A program made the position numbers and the translations under genes. From Martinezella lusitana (lineage in GTDB: Bacteria > Pseudomonadota > Alphaproteobacteria > Rhizobiales > Rhizobiaceae), in contig NZ_JAFEVL010000072.1 of the NCBI RefSeq assembly GCF_016901135.1, positions 1-38,305 on the forward strand: a stretch of 38,305 nucleotides of DNA, given 5' to 3'. Below are positions 7,483 through 15,264 of this stretch, piece after piece. Every line of letters starts with the position of its first letter. Within the stretch, counting starts at the first letter, position 1. The notes below the pieces were generated by a model. That model was not told the origin of the DNA. It made no database searches and saw only the letters and a program-made list of their open reading frames with translations.

Positions 7483-7509
7483 TATTGTCTATAAAATTAG
7501 TGGATTAAA
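7483..7509 (-). promoter_or_regulatory. Shared 27-bp operator, copy 1
   Basis: On the plus strand the site reads TATTGTCTA (7483-7491), a 9-bp spacer, then TGGATTAAA (7501-7509). The two arms form an imperfect palindrome of the type TTTARTCYA-N9-TAGACAATA when read on the minus strand. The flanking bases (TAGACAATATTRTGC on the minus strand) are also shared with copy 3 at 14455-14481. It lies upstream of the 49-residue membrane ORF and the cysK remnant. Confidence 0.65.
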
Positions 7510-7719
7510 GAAACGATTTTCTGCCGATGCCGGTGGTGTCAACAAAATGCATTTCTTCGCAGGTGGCGAATCGGAAGCGATCAACGCGAGCGAGGCAAAC
7601 AGGGGGAGTGGTGTACTCATGCCAGCATCCGTAATAACGGATGAATTTCTGCAATAACGAAAATAAGCGACGAGCCAGCAGAGTTGAATCTATTCTATTG
7701 GATAAAAGAATATTAAAAC

Positions 7720-7745
7720 AATTTTTCGCATTGAAAGCGAAAATT
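7720..7745. repeat. AT-rich inverted repeat upstream of the methionine-rich gene
   Basis: AATTTTTCGC (7720-7729) and GCGAAAATT (7737-7745) are inverted repeats around a seven-base loop, with one unpaired T. The sequence lies about 60 nt before the start of the methionine-rich gene and could be an operator or a leader hairpin. The whole 7510-7800 stretch is AT-rich and otherwise shows no gene. Confidence 0.35.
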
Positions 7746-7807
7746 AGTTGGCATACCTCAATTTTCATTGAAAGCCGAAATGCGGCTGACTTCGGGAGAT
7801 GACGACG

Positions 7808-8197
7808 ATGAACCCTGCAATGAACATGATGCCGATGATGAACTCCATGATGAATGGCATGTCGATGATGAACCCCATGATGGGGGGTATGCCCATGATG
7901 AACCCAATGATGGGCGGCATGCCGATGATGAATCCGATGATGGGTGGCATGCCAATGATGGGCCACATGCCGATGATGAACCCCATGATGATGCCAATGA
8001 TGCAGATGATGATGGGCAAGATGACCTGCAAGATGACGCCGAAGGGCATGGTCTGCGAAATGATGCCCATGGAAGGCATGGACAAGGACATGTTCATGGA
8101 ATGCTGCAAGCGCATGATGTCCATGATGTCGTCCGGCATGCCCATGATGATGATGTGCGGCAACATGATGATGTGCTGCACGATGGAAGCGGCCTGA
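7808..8197 (+). CDS. Extremely methionine-rich protein with MMGGMPMMNP repeats and clustered cysteines
   Basis: The 129-residue product contains about 59 methionines (46%) and seven cysteines. The N-terminal two thirds are built of M-M-x-P-M-M and G-G-M-P units, including three exact tandem copies of a ten-residue repeat. The C-terminal third adds cysteine motifs (MTCKMT, MVCEMM, FMECCKR, MMCGNMMMCC). There is no classical signal peptide. Two ATGs are possible: the one at 7799 abuts GGGAG directly, whereas the one at 7808 has that ribosome site nine bases upstream and is preferred. Methionine/cysteine density of this kind is typical of Cu(I)- or Ag(I)-binding polypeptides, so a metal sponge is a reasonable inference, but I recognise no family. 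A strong terminator follows. Overlapping His-rich and Asp-rich frames are by-products of the ATG repeats. Confidence 0.7.
   Translation: MNPAMNMMPMMNSMMNGMSMMNPMMGGMPMMNPMMGGMPMMNPMMGGMPMMGHMPMMNPMMMPMMQMMMGKMTCKMTPKGMVCEMMPMEGMDKDMFMECCKRMMSMMSSGMPMMMMCGNMMMCCTMEAA
7865..7954 (+). repeat. Three tandem 30-bp repeats in the methionine-rich gene
   Basis: Units at 7865-7894, 7895-7924 and 7925-7954 each encode MMNPMMGGMP. Their third codon positions differ (for example ccc/ccg/cca and ggg-ggt/ggc-ggc/ggt-ggc), so the protein sequence has been conserved while the DNA drifted, a sign of purifying selection. Confidence 0.85.
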
Positions 8198-8248
8198 TAC
8201 CGCCTCCTGCTGCTGGCCGGAATAACAATTAGTCTTTCCGGTCACTTC

Positions 8249-8273
8249 GGCCGCCCAAAGGGGCGGCCTTTTT
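8249..8273 (+). terminator. Rho-independent terminator after the methionine-rich gene
   Basis: GGCCGCCC (8249-8256) pairs with GGGCGGCC (8261-8268) across an AAAG loop and is followed by five T residues (8269-8273). It lies about 50 nt beyond the methionine-rich gene and 15 nt before the end of the convergent XRE-cupin gene. The stem is symmetrical, but the T-tract favours the plus strand. Confidence 0.85.
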
Positions 8274-8287
8274 ATGCGGCAGAGTTC

Positions 8288-8911
8288 TCAGCCGCGAACT
8301 TCCTCGACATAGGTGGTAACGAGGTAGAGAATGGCCTCGCTGGCGGTCATGTTGCGATAGCTGTGGGCCACATCCGCCTCGAATATGACGGCATCGCCTT
8401 CGCCCAGGATCTGCGCGGAGTGCCTGCCGGCGACGATCTCGACCGTTCCGCGCGACACAACGAGGTTCTCTATCGTGCCGGGGCGATGCGCCTCGGCGAC
8501 CTCTGTGTGATGCGGCGCGATGCGCAATTCGTAAAACTCGACCTTGCGTTCGCTCTCATAGGGGAAAAGCGCCCGTGTCTGAAACCTTCCTTCCGAGGCG
8601 GATAAGACTTTCGCTTTCGCATGGGTAAGGACCTGGAGGGTCGTTTCTTGCGGTTCGGCAATCAGCGAACCACAGGACACATCCAGTGCGGCGGCGATCT
8701 TCCAGAGGATGGCAATGGTCGGGCTGCTCTTGCCGGTTTCGATCTGACCGAGCATGGCCCGGCTGACACCCGATATCTTGGCTAGCCGATCGAGCGAATA
8801 ACCGCGGCGCGTTCTCAGACGGCGCAAGTTCTGGCCTGTCAGTGTCGATATTTCGTCGATCGCCTCCGCCCTGGAGACCAAATGTAATGACCCGCCCGCC
8901 TCAAGCACCAT
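8288..8911 (-). CDS. XRE-family regulator with C-terminal cupin sensor domain
   Basis: This is a cytoplasmic DNA-binding regulator of about 207 residues. A helix-turn-helix of the XRE type occupies residues about 27-83 (LRRLRTRRGYSLDRLAKISG, then SRAMLGQIETGKSSPTIAILWKIA). A small beta-barrel cupin follows (about 115-195), with YELRIAPHHTEVAEAHRPGT, ENLVVSRGTVEIVAG and EGDAVIFEADVAHSYRN. Cupin partners usually bind a small metabolite. The ATG at 8911 is preferred over 8953: it overlaps the stop of the upstream 59-residue gene by 11 nt, suggesting translational coupling. A 27-bp operator lies upstream of the two-gene unit and two further copies precede the small-ORF/cysK unit and the ABC importer, so this protein is the most likely repressor of all three. 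Confidence 0.85.
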   Translation of the reverse strand: MVLEAGGSLHLVSRAEAIDEISTLTGQNLRRLRTRRGYSLDRLAKISGVSRAMLGQIETGKSSPTIAILWKIAAALDVSCGSLIAEPQETTLQVLTHAKAKVLSASEGRFQTRALFPYESERKVEFYELRIAPHHTEVAEAHRPGTIENLVVSRGTVEIVAGRHSAQILGEGDAVIFEADVAHSYRNMTASEAILYLVTTYVEEVRG

Positions 8912-9080
8912 AATTCTGATTGCCGAATGGCACGACGGGGATGAAGCCGACAAAGGGAACCCACATCAGGAACGGCTGAACCGGCCAGGCGGAATTCGAA
9001 GACGATGTTGCCACGGAATCCTTGCCGCGGGCATCGCGGTAGGCTTGAAAATCAATGATATTAGCAGCCTGGCTGGACAT
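8901..9080 (-). CDS. Small protein of 59 residues overlapping the XRE-cupin gene, unknown function
   Basis: The product begins MSSQAANIIDFQAYRDARGK and ends in a hydrophobic, proline-rich stretch (VQPFLMWVPFVGFIPVVPFG) that could form a membrane anchor or interaction helix. GGAG is positioned six bases upstream of the ATG. Its stop codon lies inside the start region of the XRE-cupin gene (11-nt overlap), which is the usual geometry of coupled genes. The operator at 9105-9131 lies 25 nt before the start codon. I do not recognise the family; a small modulator of the regulator is one possibility. Confidence 0.55.
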   Translation of the reverse strand: MSSQAANIIDFQAYRDARGKDSVATSSSNSAWPVQPFLMWVPFVGFIPVVPFGNQNYGA

Positions 9081-9104
9081 TCTGGCTCCTGCAAGTTCGA
9101 TATC

Positions 9105-9131
9105 ATAAATCTAGTTTTTCGGTGGACTAAT
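9105..9131 (-). promoter_or_regulatory. Shared 27-bp operator, copy 2 (autoregulatory position)
   Basis: On the plus strand ATAAATCTA (9105-9113), a 9-bp spacer, then TGGACTAAT (9123-9131). Read on the minus strand the first arm is ATTAGTCCA, matching TTTAGTCTA and TTTAATCCA of the other two copies. Arm spacing is identical in all three. It overlaps the expected promoter of the small ORF and XRE-cupin unit, implying autoregulation. Confidence 0.65.
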
Positions 9132-9257
9132 TTGGAGAGACCAGCGCCCAAACTTCGCAAGCATGGAGGAATGTTTTTGCCGAACCAGGCTTAGCAACGA
9201 AAGTGCTGCCTAAAGAGCACGGTGACCGCAAAAGCAAGGGATTGCCTGCAATCTTCC

Positions 9258-10940
9258 TTAGATATCGCGAAACTTCGGTACCGACGCGATGAGCTCACGC
9301 GTATAGGCATGCTGTGGCCGTTCGAAAACCTGCTCTACCGTCCCAGCCTCGACAACCGCTCCATCCTTCATGACGACAATTCGCCGGCTGACATGCTGTA
9401 CGACCCCAAGATCATGCGAGATGAAGATCATCGACAGCCCCAGTCTTGTCTGCAGTTCGACCAGAAGATCCAGAACTTGCGCCTGTGTCGTGACGTCCAG
9501 GGCCGAAACTGGCTCGTCGCAGATCAGCAACTTCGGCTCGGCGGCAAGAGCCCGCGCGATCGACACGCGTTGGCGCTGTCCACCGGAAAGGGCTGTCGGC
9601 CGCCGCGTCAGCAGATCCTGCGACAGGCCAACCAACTCCATCAGCTTGACGATCTTTTCGAGGCGCCCTGCCCTGTCCAGCTCGGTATAGAGCTTCAAGG
9701 GCTGATCGATGATGCGCTCGACGGTGAAGCGCGGATTGAAGGAGCTGAGCGGGTCCTGGCTAATGGTCTGAATACCGGCCCTCAGGGGACGACGCACCCG
9801 CTCTGGAAGCGTGCTCCATGGCCGCCCCTCGAACAAGACCTCTCCCGCATCCGGATACTGTAAGGCAAGCGCAAGTTTGCCGAGCGTCGTCTTGCCGGAA
9901 CCGGATTCCCCGACGATACCCAGCGTCTCCCCGCGATCGATGTGCAGTGATACCTTCTTGACGGCCTGCAGCCGGCTGCCATCCGCGCGCCAGAAGCTCA
10001 TCGATATCTCGCGGATCTCCAACAGGCGCTGATCCGAACGGACGGCCTGCCTGCTCGGCAAAGGCATGCCAGGTTCGCTAAGACGTTGGCCGCGATTGGC
10101 GGCGCTCGGCACGGCCGCGAGCAGCCGTCTTGTATAGTCGTGCTGGGGGTCCGACAGGACGTTGCGCGCCGGGCCGATTTCCACCAGTCGGCCTTTCTGC
10201 ATCACCGCGACCCGATCGGCCAACTGTGCAGCAACAGAAAGATCATGAGTGATCAGGAGAATGCCATGTCCGGCGGCGGCCAATTCCCTAAAGATGGCCA
10301 GCACCCTTTTCTGGACGCTGACATCGAGCGCCGTCGTCGGCTCGTCGGCAACCAGCAATCGAGGTTGGGCCGCAAGAGCCGAAGCGATCAAGGCTCTCTG
10401 CCGCAGTCCACCCGAGAGTTCATGCGCATATTGCCCAGCCCGCACTTCCGGATCGGGAACGCCCACACGTCTCAGCAATTCCACGACTTGCTGAGACACG
10501 AGCCGTCGCGATGACAGTCGGTGCGTCAAGATAGGCTCGGCGATTTCGCGGCCTATCGTCCTCAACGGATCGAGCGAGACCAGCGCGTCCTGCAGGATGA
10601 AGCCGATTTCGCGGCCGCGAACCTCGCGCCAGTCCTTCTCCGACAGCTCCAGAAGGTTGAGCGACTGGCCATTGTGGGCTGTCAGGCTCAAGGTGTTTGC
10701 ACACACAGCGGCACGTGCACCGGCCAGACCGACGATGGCGCGCGCTGTTACCGACTTCCCCGATCCGGATTCGCCGACCAAAGCCAGAATCTCCCCCGGT
10801 GCGATTTCCAGGGACAGATCGCGTACAGCGTCCACACGGCCCTGCGGGGTCGAAAAGCTGACATTCAAACCACTTACCGAGAGTAACGGCGTCTCGTCGG
10901 TTGCGGTAAGAAACGTTTGCAAGCTGGTTTGGATATTCAT
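9258..10940 (-). CDS. Peptide-type ABC importer ATPase, fused two-domain (DppD-DppF like)
   Basis: A single protein of 560 residues carries both ATPase halves of an oligopeptide/dipeptide-type importer. Domain 1 has Walker A GESGSGKS (56-63), signature LSGGLRQR (175-182) and Walker B LLVADE (195-200). Domain 2 has GESGSGKT (344-351), LSGGQRQR (451-458) and LLICDE (471-476). The ATG at 10940 overlaps the permease stop as ATGA; the frame stays open upstream to 11090, but that stretch overlaps the permease. It energises uptake by the two permeases and binding protein encoded upstream in the same operon. Confidence 0.92.
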   Translation of the reverse strand: MNIQTSLQTFLTATDETPLLSVSGLNVSFSTPQGRVDAVRDLSLEIAPGEILALVGESGSGKSVTARAIVGLAGARAAVCANTLSLTAHNGQSLNLLELSEKDWREVRGREIGFILQDALVSLDPLRTIGREIAEPILTHRLSSRRLVSQQVVELLRRVGVPDPEVRAGQYAHELSGGLRQRALIASALAAQPRLLVADEPTTALDVSVQKRVLAIFRELAAAGHGILLITHDLSVAAQLADRVAVMQKGRLVEIGPARNVLSDPQHDYTRRLLAAVPSAANRGQRLSEPGMPLPSRQAVRSDQRLLEIREISMSFWRADGSRLQAVKKVSLHIDRGETLGIVGESGSGKTTLGKLALALQYPDAGEVLFEGRPWSTLPERVRRPLRAGIQTISQDPLSSFNPRFTVERIIDQPLKLYTELDRAGRLEKIVKLMELVGLSQDLLTRRPTALSGGQRQRVSIARALAAEPKLLICDEPVSALDVTTQAQVLDLLVELQTRLGLSMIFISHDLGVVQHVSRRIVVMKDGAVVEAGTVEQVFERPQHAYTRELIASVPKFRDI

Positions 10941-11809
10941 CGCACATCGCCCGTTGCAAGAATGGTCTGCAGCCGGCGGCCAAGCAGCGTGATCGAAATC
11001 ACGGAGACGGCGACGACTGTTGCCGGAAGCAGGCTCGTCCAAGGCGCTATATCGAGAAAATTGCGACCGTTGGCCAAGAGTGCGCCCCACTCGGCCGCGG
11101 GCGGCACAACACCCAACCCGAGGAAGCTTAAGGCAGACGCCGAGAGGACCGAGCTGCCAACCCCAATCGTCGCCAGGATCAGCAGTGGGCGAATGGAATT
11201 CGGCACGATATGTTGGCTGATGATGGTCCAGGGATGTTCCCCCAGTGCGATCGCATGCTCCACATAGCCCGACAGCTTGACCTGCAGCACCTGCGAACGG
11301 ATCAGCCTGGCATACCCCGCTATGCTGGAAAGCCCGACGGCCAACAAGGTGTTGGTGGGTCCCCGGCCGAGCACCGCTATAACAAGCAGCGCGAGCAGTA
11401 TTTCCGGAAAGGCGAGCAGGATATCGATGAGGCGCAGGAGAGGCCGGGCGACCAGCCTCGGTGCCAGAGCCGCTACTGTGCCGAGTACGATGCCGCCAAT
11501 ACTGGCGATCAGGGTCGCCCCGACACCAATGGTCAGTGACTGCGAGGTGCCGTAGACGACGCGGGAAAACAGATCGCGTCCGAGCTCATCCGTGCCGAAC
11601 CAATGCGTCGCGTCCGGCGCCATCAATATCGCATCCGGATCGACCGCTTCCGGATCGAAATGGGAAAACCATTGCGGCGCCCAGACTGCCAAGGCGAGAA
11701 CGAGGACAAAGGCCAGTGGGATAAGCAAGCCGAAAGACAGCCAGGGACGGCGCCTGCCTTCATGAAGGTTTGAGCGTGTGTCATCCTCCAGCAGATCTGC
11801 GCTTCTCAT
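10937..11809 (-). CDS. Peptide-type ABC importer permease (DppC like)
   Basis: This inner-membrane permease of 290 residues has about six helices. The N-terminus has a cytoplasmic stretch followed by a long hydrophobic segment (LSFGLLIPLAFVLVLALAVW). The DppC-type element HWFGTDELGRDLFSRVVYG follows, and the EAA coupling loop lies around HAIALGEHPWTIISQHIVPN. It overlaps its neighbours by 4 nt at both ends (ATGA type), so translation is coupled. Confidence 0.9.
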   Translation of the reverse strand: MRSADLLEDDTRSNLHEGRRRPWLSFGLLIPLAFVLVLALAVWAPQWFSHFDPEAVDPDAILMAPDATHWFGTDELGRDLFSRVVYGTSQSLTIGVGATLIASIGGIVLGTVAALAPRLVARPLLRLIDILLAFPEILLALLVIAVLGRGPTNTLLAVGLSSIAGYARLIRSQVLQVKLSGYVEHAIALGEHPWTIISQHIVPNSIRPLLILATIGVGSSVLSASALSFLGLGVVPPAAEWGALLANGRNFLDIAPWTSLLPATVVAVSVISITLLGRRLQTILATGDVR

Positions 11810-12759
11810 AGACCTGTCCTCCGCAAACGTGGATCGATCATCAGATAGAAAGCATCGACAAGCAGATTGACGATGACAAAGACGAGGGCGGATAGCATGA
11901 CCAGCCCCAGGACGAGGGGCATGTCGCGCGTCTTGATCGCCTGAAGCGTGATCTGCCCGATCCCCGAACGTCCGAATATCGTCTCGGTGAGTATGGAGCC
12001 ACCCAGCGTTCCGGCCAGCAGAGTGCCGGTGAGCGTCGATGCCGCCAACGCCGCGTGCCGCAGTCCATGCCTGACGCGCAAGACCGTCTCACCAACACCA
12101 CGTGCCCTGACGGTCAGCGAGAACGGCTGGGATAGTGCCTCTTCCAGCCCATCTCGCAGCACCTGGCTCAGGAGGGCTGCCAGAGGCAGGCTCAGGGCGA
12201 TGGCCGGCAGGACAAGGGCCGATAGCCCGTCATTGCCTGTGATGGGGAACCATTGCAGATTGAAGCTGAAGATCGTGAGCAGAAGGATGCCGATCCAATA
12301 GACCGGCGTGCTCAGCAATATCAATTCCACGCCCGACGATAGTCTCGCCAGGCCTCGGCGGCGGCCTGCCGTCGCCAAGGCGATGCTGACCGACAATAGA
12401 AGAGCGATAGCAACGGCACTGCCGGCAAGCTGCAACGTCGGTCCGGCCGCCTCATAGATCACCTCCCTCACAGGCTGGCGATACTGATAGCTTTGACCGA
12501 AATCACCTGTCAGGGCCCTGCCAATGTAGTGCGCATACTGAACGGCGAGCGGTTGATCCAAACCATATTGATGCATCAATGCCGCTCGCTCTGCCTCATC
12601 GACGACATTTTCCCCGCCGGCCAAGATCGACACCGGATCGCCGGGGATGAGCTTGACGGCAATGAAAGCAATCGTTGCCGCGCCCCAGAGCACGGCAACG
12701 ATCACGCCGGTCCGCCGCACCGCGGTCCGGAAGGGCTTACTGATCCAGCCAGGCATCAT
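11806..12759 (-). CDS. Peptide-type ABC importer permease (DppB like)
   Basis: This inner-membrane permease of 317 residues starts MMPGWISKPFRTAVRRTGVI, followed by the first helix VLWGAATIAFIAVKLIPGDP, a DppB hallmark. The EAA loop lies around VRARGVGETVLRVRHGLRHA. The start codon at 12759 (or the adjacent ATG at 12756) lies inside the end of the binding-protein gene, about 20 nt before its stop. A longer open frame to 12852 only overlaps that gene and is not used. Confidence 0.9.
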   Translation of the reverse strand: MMPGWISKPFRTAVRRTGVIVAVLWGAATIAFIAVKLIPGDPVSILAGGENVVDEAERAALMHQYGLDQPLAVQYAHYIGRALTGDFGQSYQYRQPVREVIYEAAGPTLQLAGSAVAIALLLSVSIALATAGRRRGLARLSSGVELILLSTPVYWIGILLLTIFSFNLQWFPITGNDGLSALVLPAIALSLPLAALLSQVLRDGLEEALSQPFSLTVRARGVGETVLRVRHGLRHAALAASTLTGTLLAGTLGGSILTETIFGRSGIGQITLQAIKTRDMPLVLGLVMLSALVFVIVNLLVDAFYLMIDPRLRRTGL

Positions 12760-14368
12760 AGAAATTCGGCTTGGCGTTGGTGGCCCAGGAGATGCCATGA
12801 AGCGTCTTGGCGGCGCCGAGCTGATAGGCGGCGACGAAGAGCGGCACGGCATAGGCCTGCTCGATCACTTCCTTCTGCACGTCGGCATAAAGCTGCTTGC
12901 GTTCCGCATCCGTTGCTCCAACCGCTTTGCTCAGCTTATCGTCGAGACTCTTGATCCGGGACGCATTCTGGCCATTGGGCGGAATATAGGCCGAATGAAA
13001 CACTGTGCGCAGGATGTCCGGTTCGGCGCGCACATAGTAGAACGAGACGAGATCGTAATCATCTGCATTGGTGCGGGCGGTCCAGCCGCCGGCGTCGACC
13101 GGATCAAGCTGAAGATCAAAGCCTGCCTGCTTTACCTGATATTGAACGGCCTGCGCCAGGGTGACTTCCTGTGCGCTGCTCGAACCCGTGTCATAGACAT
13201 AATGCAGGGTCAGGCGCGCGCCATCCTTCTTGCGTATCCCGTCGGCATCCTTCTGCGACCAGCCCGCTTCGTCGAGCAGGCGGTTCGCCTTACCGAGGTC
13301 AAAACCCCATTCCCGCGGGATATCGCGGTCGTAGTACAGCGTCGACGGCCCAAGGATATTGTCCGCCGGCTTCAACGTACCGAAATAGGCGGCCTTCACG
13401 GCAGCTGCGCCATTCACGGAGCTTTGGAAGGCCTGACGCACCTTCAGGTCCTGAAACGGCCCCTTGGACGTATTGAGGAAATACGAGCTATTGACTCCCG
13501 GATTCTCCTTGGTCACCACCTGCAACTTGCCGTTGCCTTGGACGGAGCGATAGTTTGCCGGCGGCACAGCGTCGATTGCCTGCAACTGTCCGCTTGCCAG
13601 AGCGCCTAGCCGCACGGACGCCTCAGGCAGATATTTGAAGACGATCTGGTCGAAATGCGCTGGCCCCTTATGTGTGGCATAGCCGGGCCCCCAATTGTAA
13701 TCCGCTCGCCGGCTAAGCTTGCTGCCGCTTCCCTTGGTAAAATTGTCAAGGACATAGGGGCCGGAACCAACGACGGTATTCGTGGTGTTCTGCGCCTTCT
13801 GCAGGTAGGTCGGCGACTGGATGCCGAGATAAGGAAGGCTCAGTCCCTGCAGCAGGGGTGCGAAGGACTGGCGATAACGAATGACGAGCGTTTGGCTATC
13901 GGGCGCCTCGATCTTGTCGATGGCCCCGAGCAGCGACTTGGCGTAACTCGACGTGGTCTTAGGGTCGAGGATGCGTTCGAAATTGTATTTGACCGCTGCC
14001 GCATCGAGCGGCGTGCCATCGCTGAAGGTTACGCCCTGACGCAGATGGAACGTATAGACGGTATTGTCGCCGTTAATCTCCCATCGTTCAGCGAGCCAAG
14101 GCGTGAAGCTGTTGTTCTCGGCCTGCCCGACAAGGGAATCGACGATATTGCGAGTGATAAGAGCCGTGATCGAGTTGCCCGTAATCGATGGATCGATGAT
14201 CGACGCATCGGTTGCCAACCCAACATTGAGAGTACCGCCGTCCACCGGCTTTGCCGTATCCGATGCGGCATTCGCCGGTGTGCCGATTAGTGTCAAAAGG
14301 GAAAATGCCAAGGCCACGCCGATGGTGCCTCGCCTCCTGCCATTCACATTCAAAGAACTCTTGTCCAT
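12737..14368 (-). CDS. Peptide-type ABC importer substrate-binding protein (SBP family 5)
   Basis: This periplasmic binding protein has 543 residues. A Sec signal peptide (basic MDKSSLNVNGRRRG, hydrophobic IGVALAFSLLTLIG) ends near TPANA-A. The mature protein has the family-5 order: GGTLNVGLATDASIIDPS, then FSDGTPLDAAAVKYNFERIL, then VGSGPYVLDNF. GGGACGGGA lies before the ATG at 14368; the frame remains open to 14452 but has no ribosome site there. It is the first gene of the four-gene importer operon. Operator copy 3 lies about 90 nt upstream. The substrate is not evident from sequence: dipeptides, glutathione-like compounds, opines or other oligomers are possible. Confidence 0.92.
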   Translation of the reverse strand: MDKSSLNVNGRRRGTIGVALAFSLLTLIGTPANAASDTAKPVDGGTLNVGLATDASIIDPSITGNSITALITRNIVDSLVGQAENNSFTPWLAERWEINGDNTVYTFHLRQGVTFSDGTPLDAAAVKYNFERILDPKTTSSYAKSLLGAIDKIEAPDSQTLVIRYRQSFAPLLQGLSLPYLGIQSPTYLQKAQNTTNTVVGSGPYVLDNFTKGSGSKLSRRADYNWGPGYATHKGPAHFDQIVFKYLPEASVRLGALASGQLQAIDAVPPANYRSVQGNGKLQVVTKENPGVNSSYFLNTSKGPFQDLKVRQAFQSSVNGAAAVKAAYFGTLKPADNILGPSTLYYDRDIPREWGFDLGKANRLLDEAGWSQKDADGIRKKDGARLTLHYVYDTGSSSAQEVTLAQAVQYQVKQAGFDLQLDPVDAGGWTARTNADDYDLVSFYYVRAEPDILRTVFHSAYIPPNGQNASRIKSLDDKLSKAVGATDAERKQLYADVQKEVIEQAYAVPLFVAAYQLGAAKTLHGISWATNAKPNFYDAWLDQ

Positions 14369-14454
14369 TTCCCGTCCCTGATTTTGATCGCTGCCACGTC
14401 GATCGCGGGGCCGAGAGCCGTACATCTGCGATCGTCCGAGCTGAACGGGCATAA

Positions 14455-14481
14455 TATTGTCTATAAAAATACTAGACTAAA
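14455..14481 (-). promoter_or_regulatory. Shared 27-bp operator, copy 3 (ABC importer operon)
   Basis: TATTGTCTA (14455-14463), a 9-bp spacer, then TAGACTAAA (14473-14481). This is the most symmetrical copy, with a perfect GTCTA-N9-TAGAC core. On the minus strand it reads TTTAGTCTA, spacer, TAGACAATA and runs into an AT-rich TATTAT that could be a -10 box. Binding here would cover the core promoter, suggesting repression. Confidence 0.7.
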
Positions 14482-14721
14482 GGCATTCTGGTTCGTTTAT
14501 ATGCAGGCGGGCAAAAATCCGTTTCATTGCTCATGTCTCAAACAAAGGACACCCCTTCTCTGATCTAGTGGTGTGATGCGCACCTGCGACAATCCGGCAG
14601 CGCGTAATCCGTCACCGACGTTATGGGTGTGGGGTGGCGTCGCCTTAACCGGGCGTGGGACGCAGTAATTGCTTCGGCCCGAATGTCACGCTTCAATCGA
14701 CAAGGAGATTTCTCGCCAGAC

Positions 14722-14895
14722 CGCGATCGCGTGGGCGAGTTCTTCGAAAAAATCCGACCAACTTCACTGATCAAACGCTTCACGACGCCTGAGGAAATCG
14801 CAACCATGGTCGCCTATCTGGCGAGCCCGCTGTCCTCGGCCACCGATGGCGCGGCACTGCGGGTCGATGGCGGCGTTGTGAAGAGCGCGTTCTGA
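14722..14895 (+). pseudogene. Short-chain dehydrogenase/reductase, C-terminal fragment
   Basis: The translated segment FFEKIRPTSLIKRFTTPEEI, followed by ATMVAYLASPLSSATDGAAL and RVDGGVVKSAF, is the conserved C-terminus of SDR oxidoreductases. The Rossmann N-terminus and catalytic Ser-Tyr-Lys are absent: upstream sequence in this frame is not SDR-like. It is a remnant of about 57 codons in the scar region between the importer operon and the TetR pseudogene. Confidence 0.75.
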
Positions 14896-15264
14896 CTGTC
14901 GCGGAGAGAACGCCGTCCACTCGAGTGAATTCGGGGGACGGCAACAATGCTGTTCCTGAGGTTGATCAAATGGCGGCACGATCATCTTTGCCTCCACCTT
15001 TGTCGTTCGACGTCCAGATGAGGAGATGTGAGAGGTCGGGGACAGCATCTATCTGCACAGAAAGACCAACTATGCTTTTCGCTTTATGCGCCTCCCATGC
15101 ATCCAATAGGATCTACAGGATTGCGCTCGAGCCGCTACAACCGATCTACCCGCAATATCTAGTCATGCTGGCCCTATGGATCGTGACAATGTCACCGTCA
15201 AGAAATTGGGTAACTGTCTATCTTCGGGCGATTAGCGGCAGAGGTTCCGCTCCCGTCGCTGCAA
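14896..15264. other. Intergenic region between SDR and TetR remnants
   Basis: About 370 bp without a recognisable gene, terminator or repeat. Given the broken genes on both sides it is probably decayed DNA. Confidence 0.4.

Noticed and set aside
7690..7712. Possible fourth copy of the 27-bp operator upstream of the methionine-rich gene (AATCTA...TGGATAAAA)
   Set aside because: Half-sites are similar, but the spacing is six bases, not nine, so the arms would lie on different faces of the helix.
7768..8232. Asp/His-rich plus-strand frame overlapping the methionine-rich gene
   Set aside because: It is the shifted reading of the same ATG repeats (GATGATGA gives Asp-Asp-Glu); no independent start signal.
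7505..8245. Long minus-strand frame encoding a histidine-rich protein opposite the methionine-rich gene
   Set aside because: The antisense of ATG is CAT, so repeated Met codons automatically give His repeats. The frame has no ribosome site and the plus-strand gene has the better start, terminator and synonymous drift.
14565..14807. 80-codon minus-strand frame upstream of the importer operon
   Set aside because: Lies opposite the recognisable SDR fragment and has no family features.
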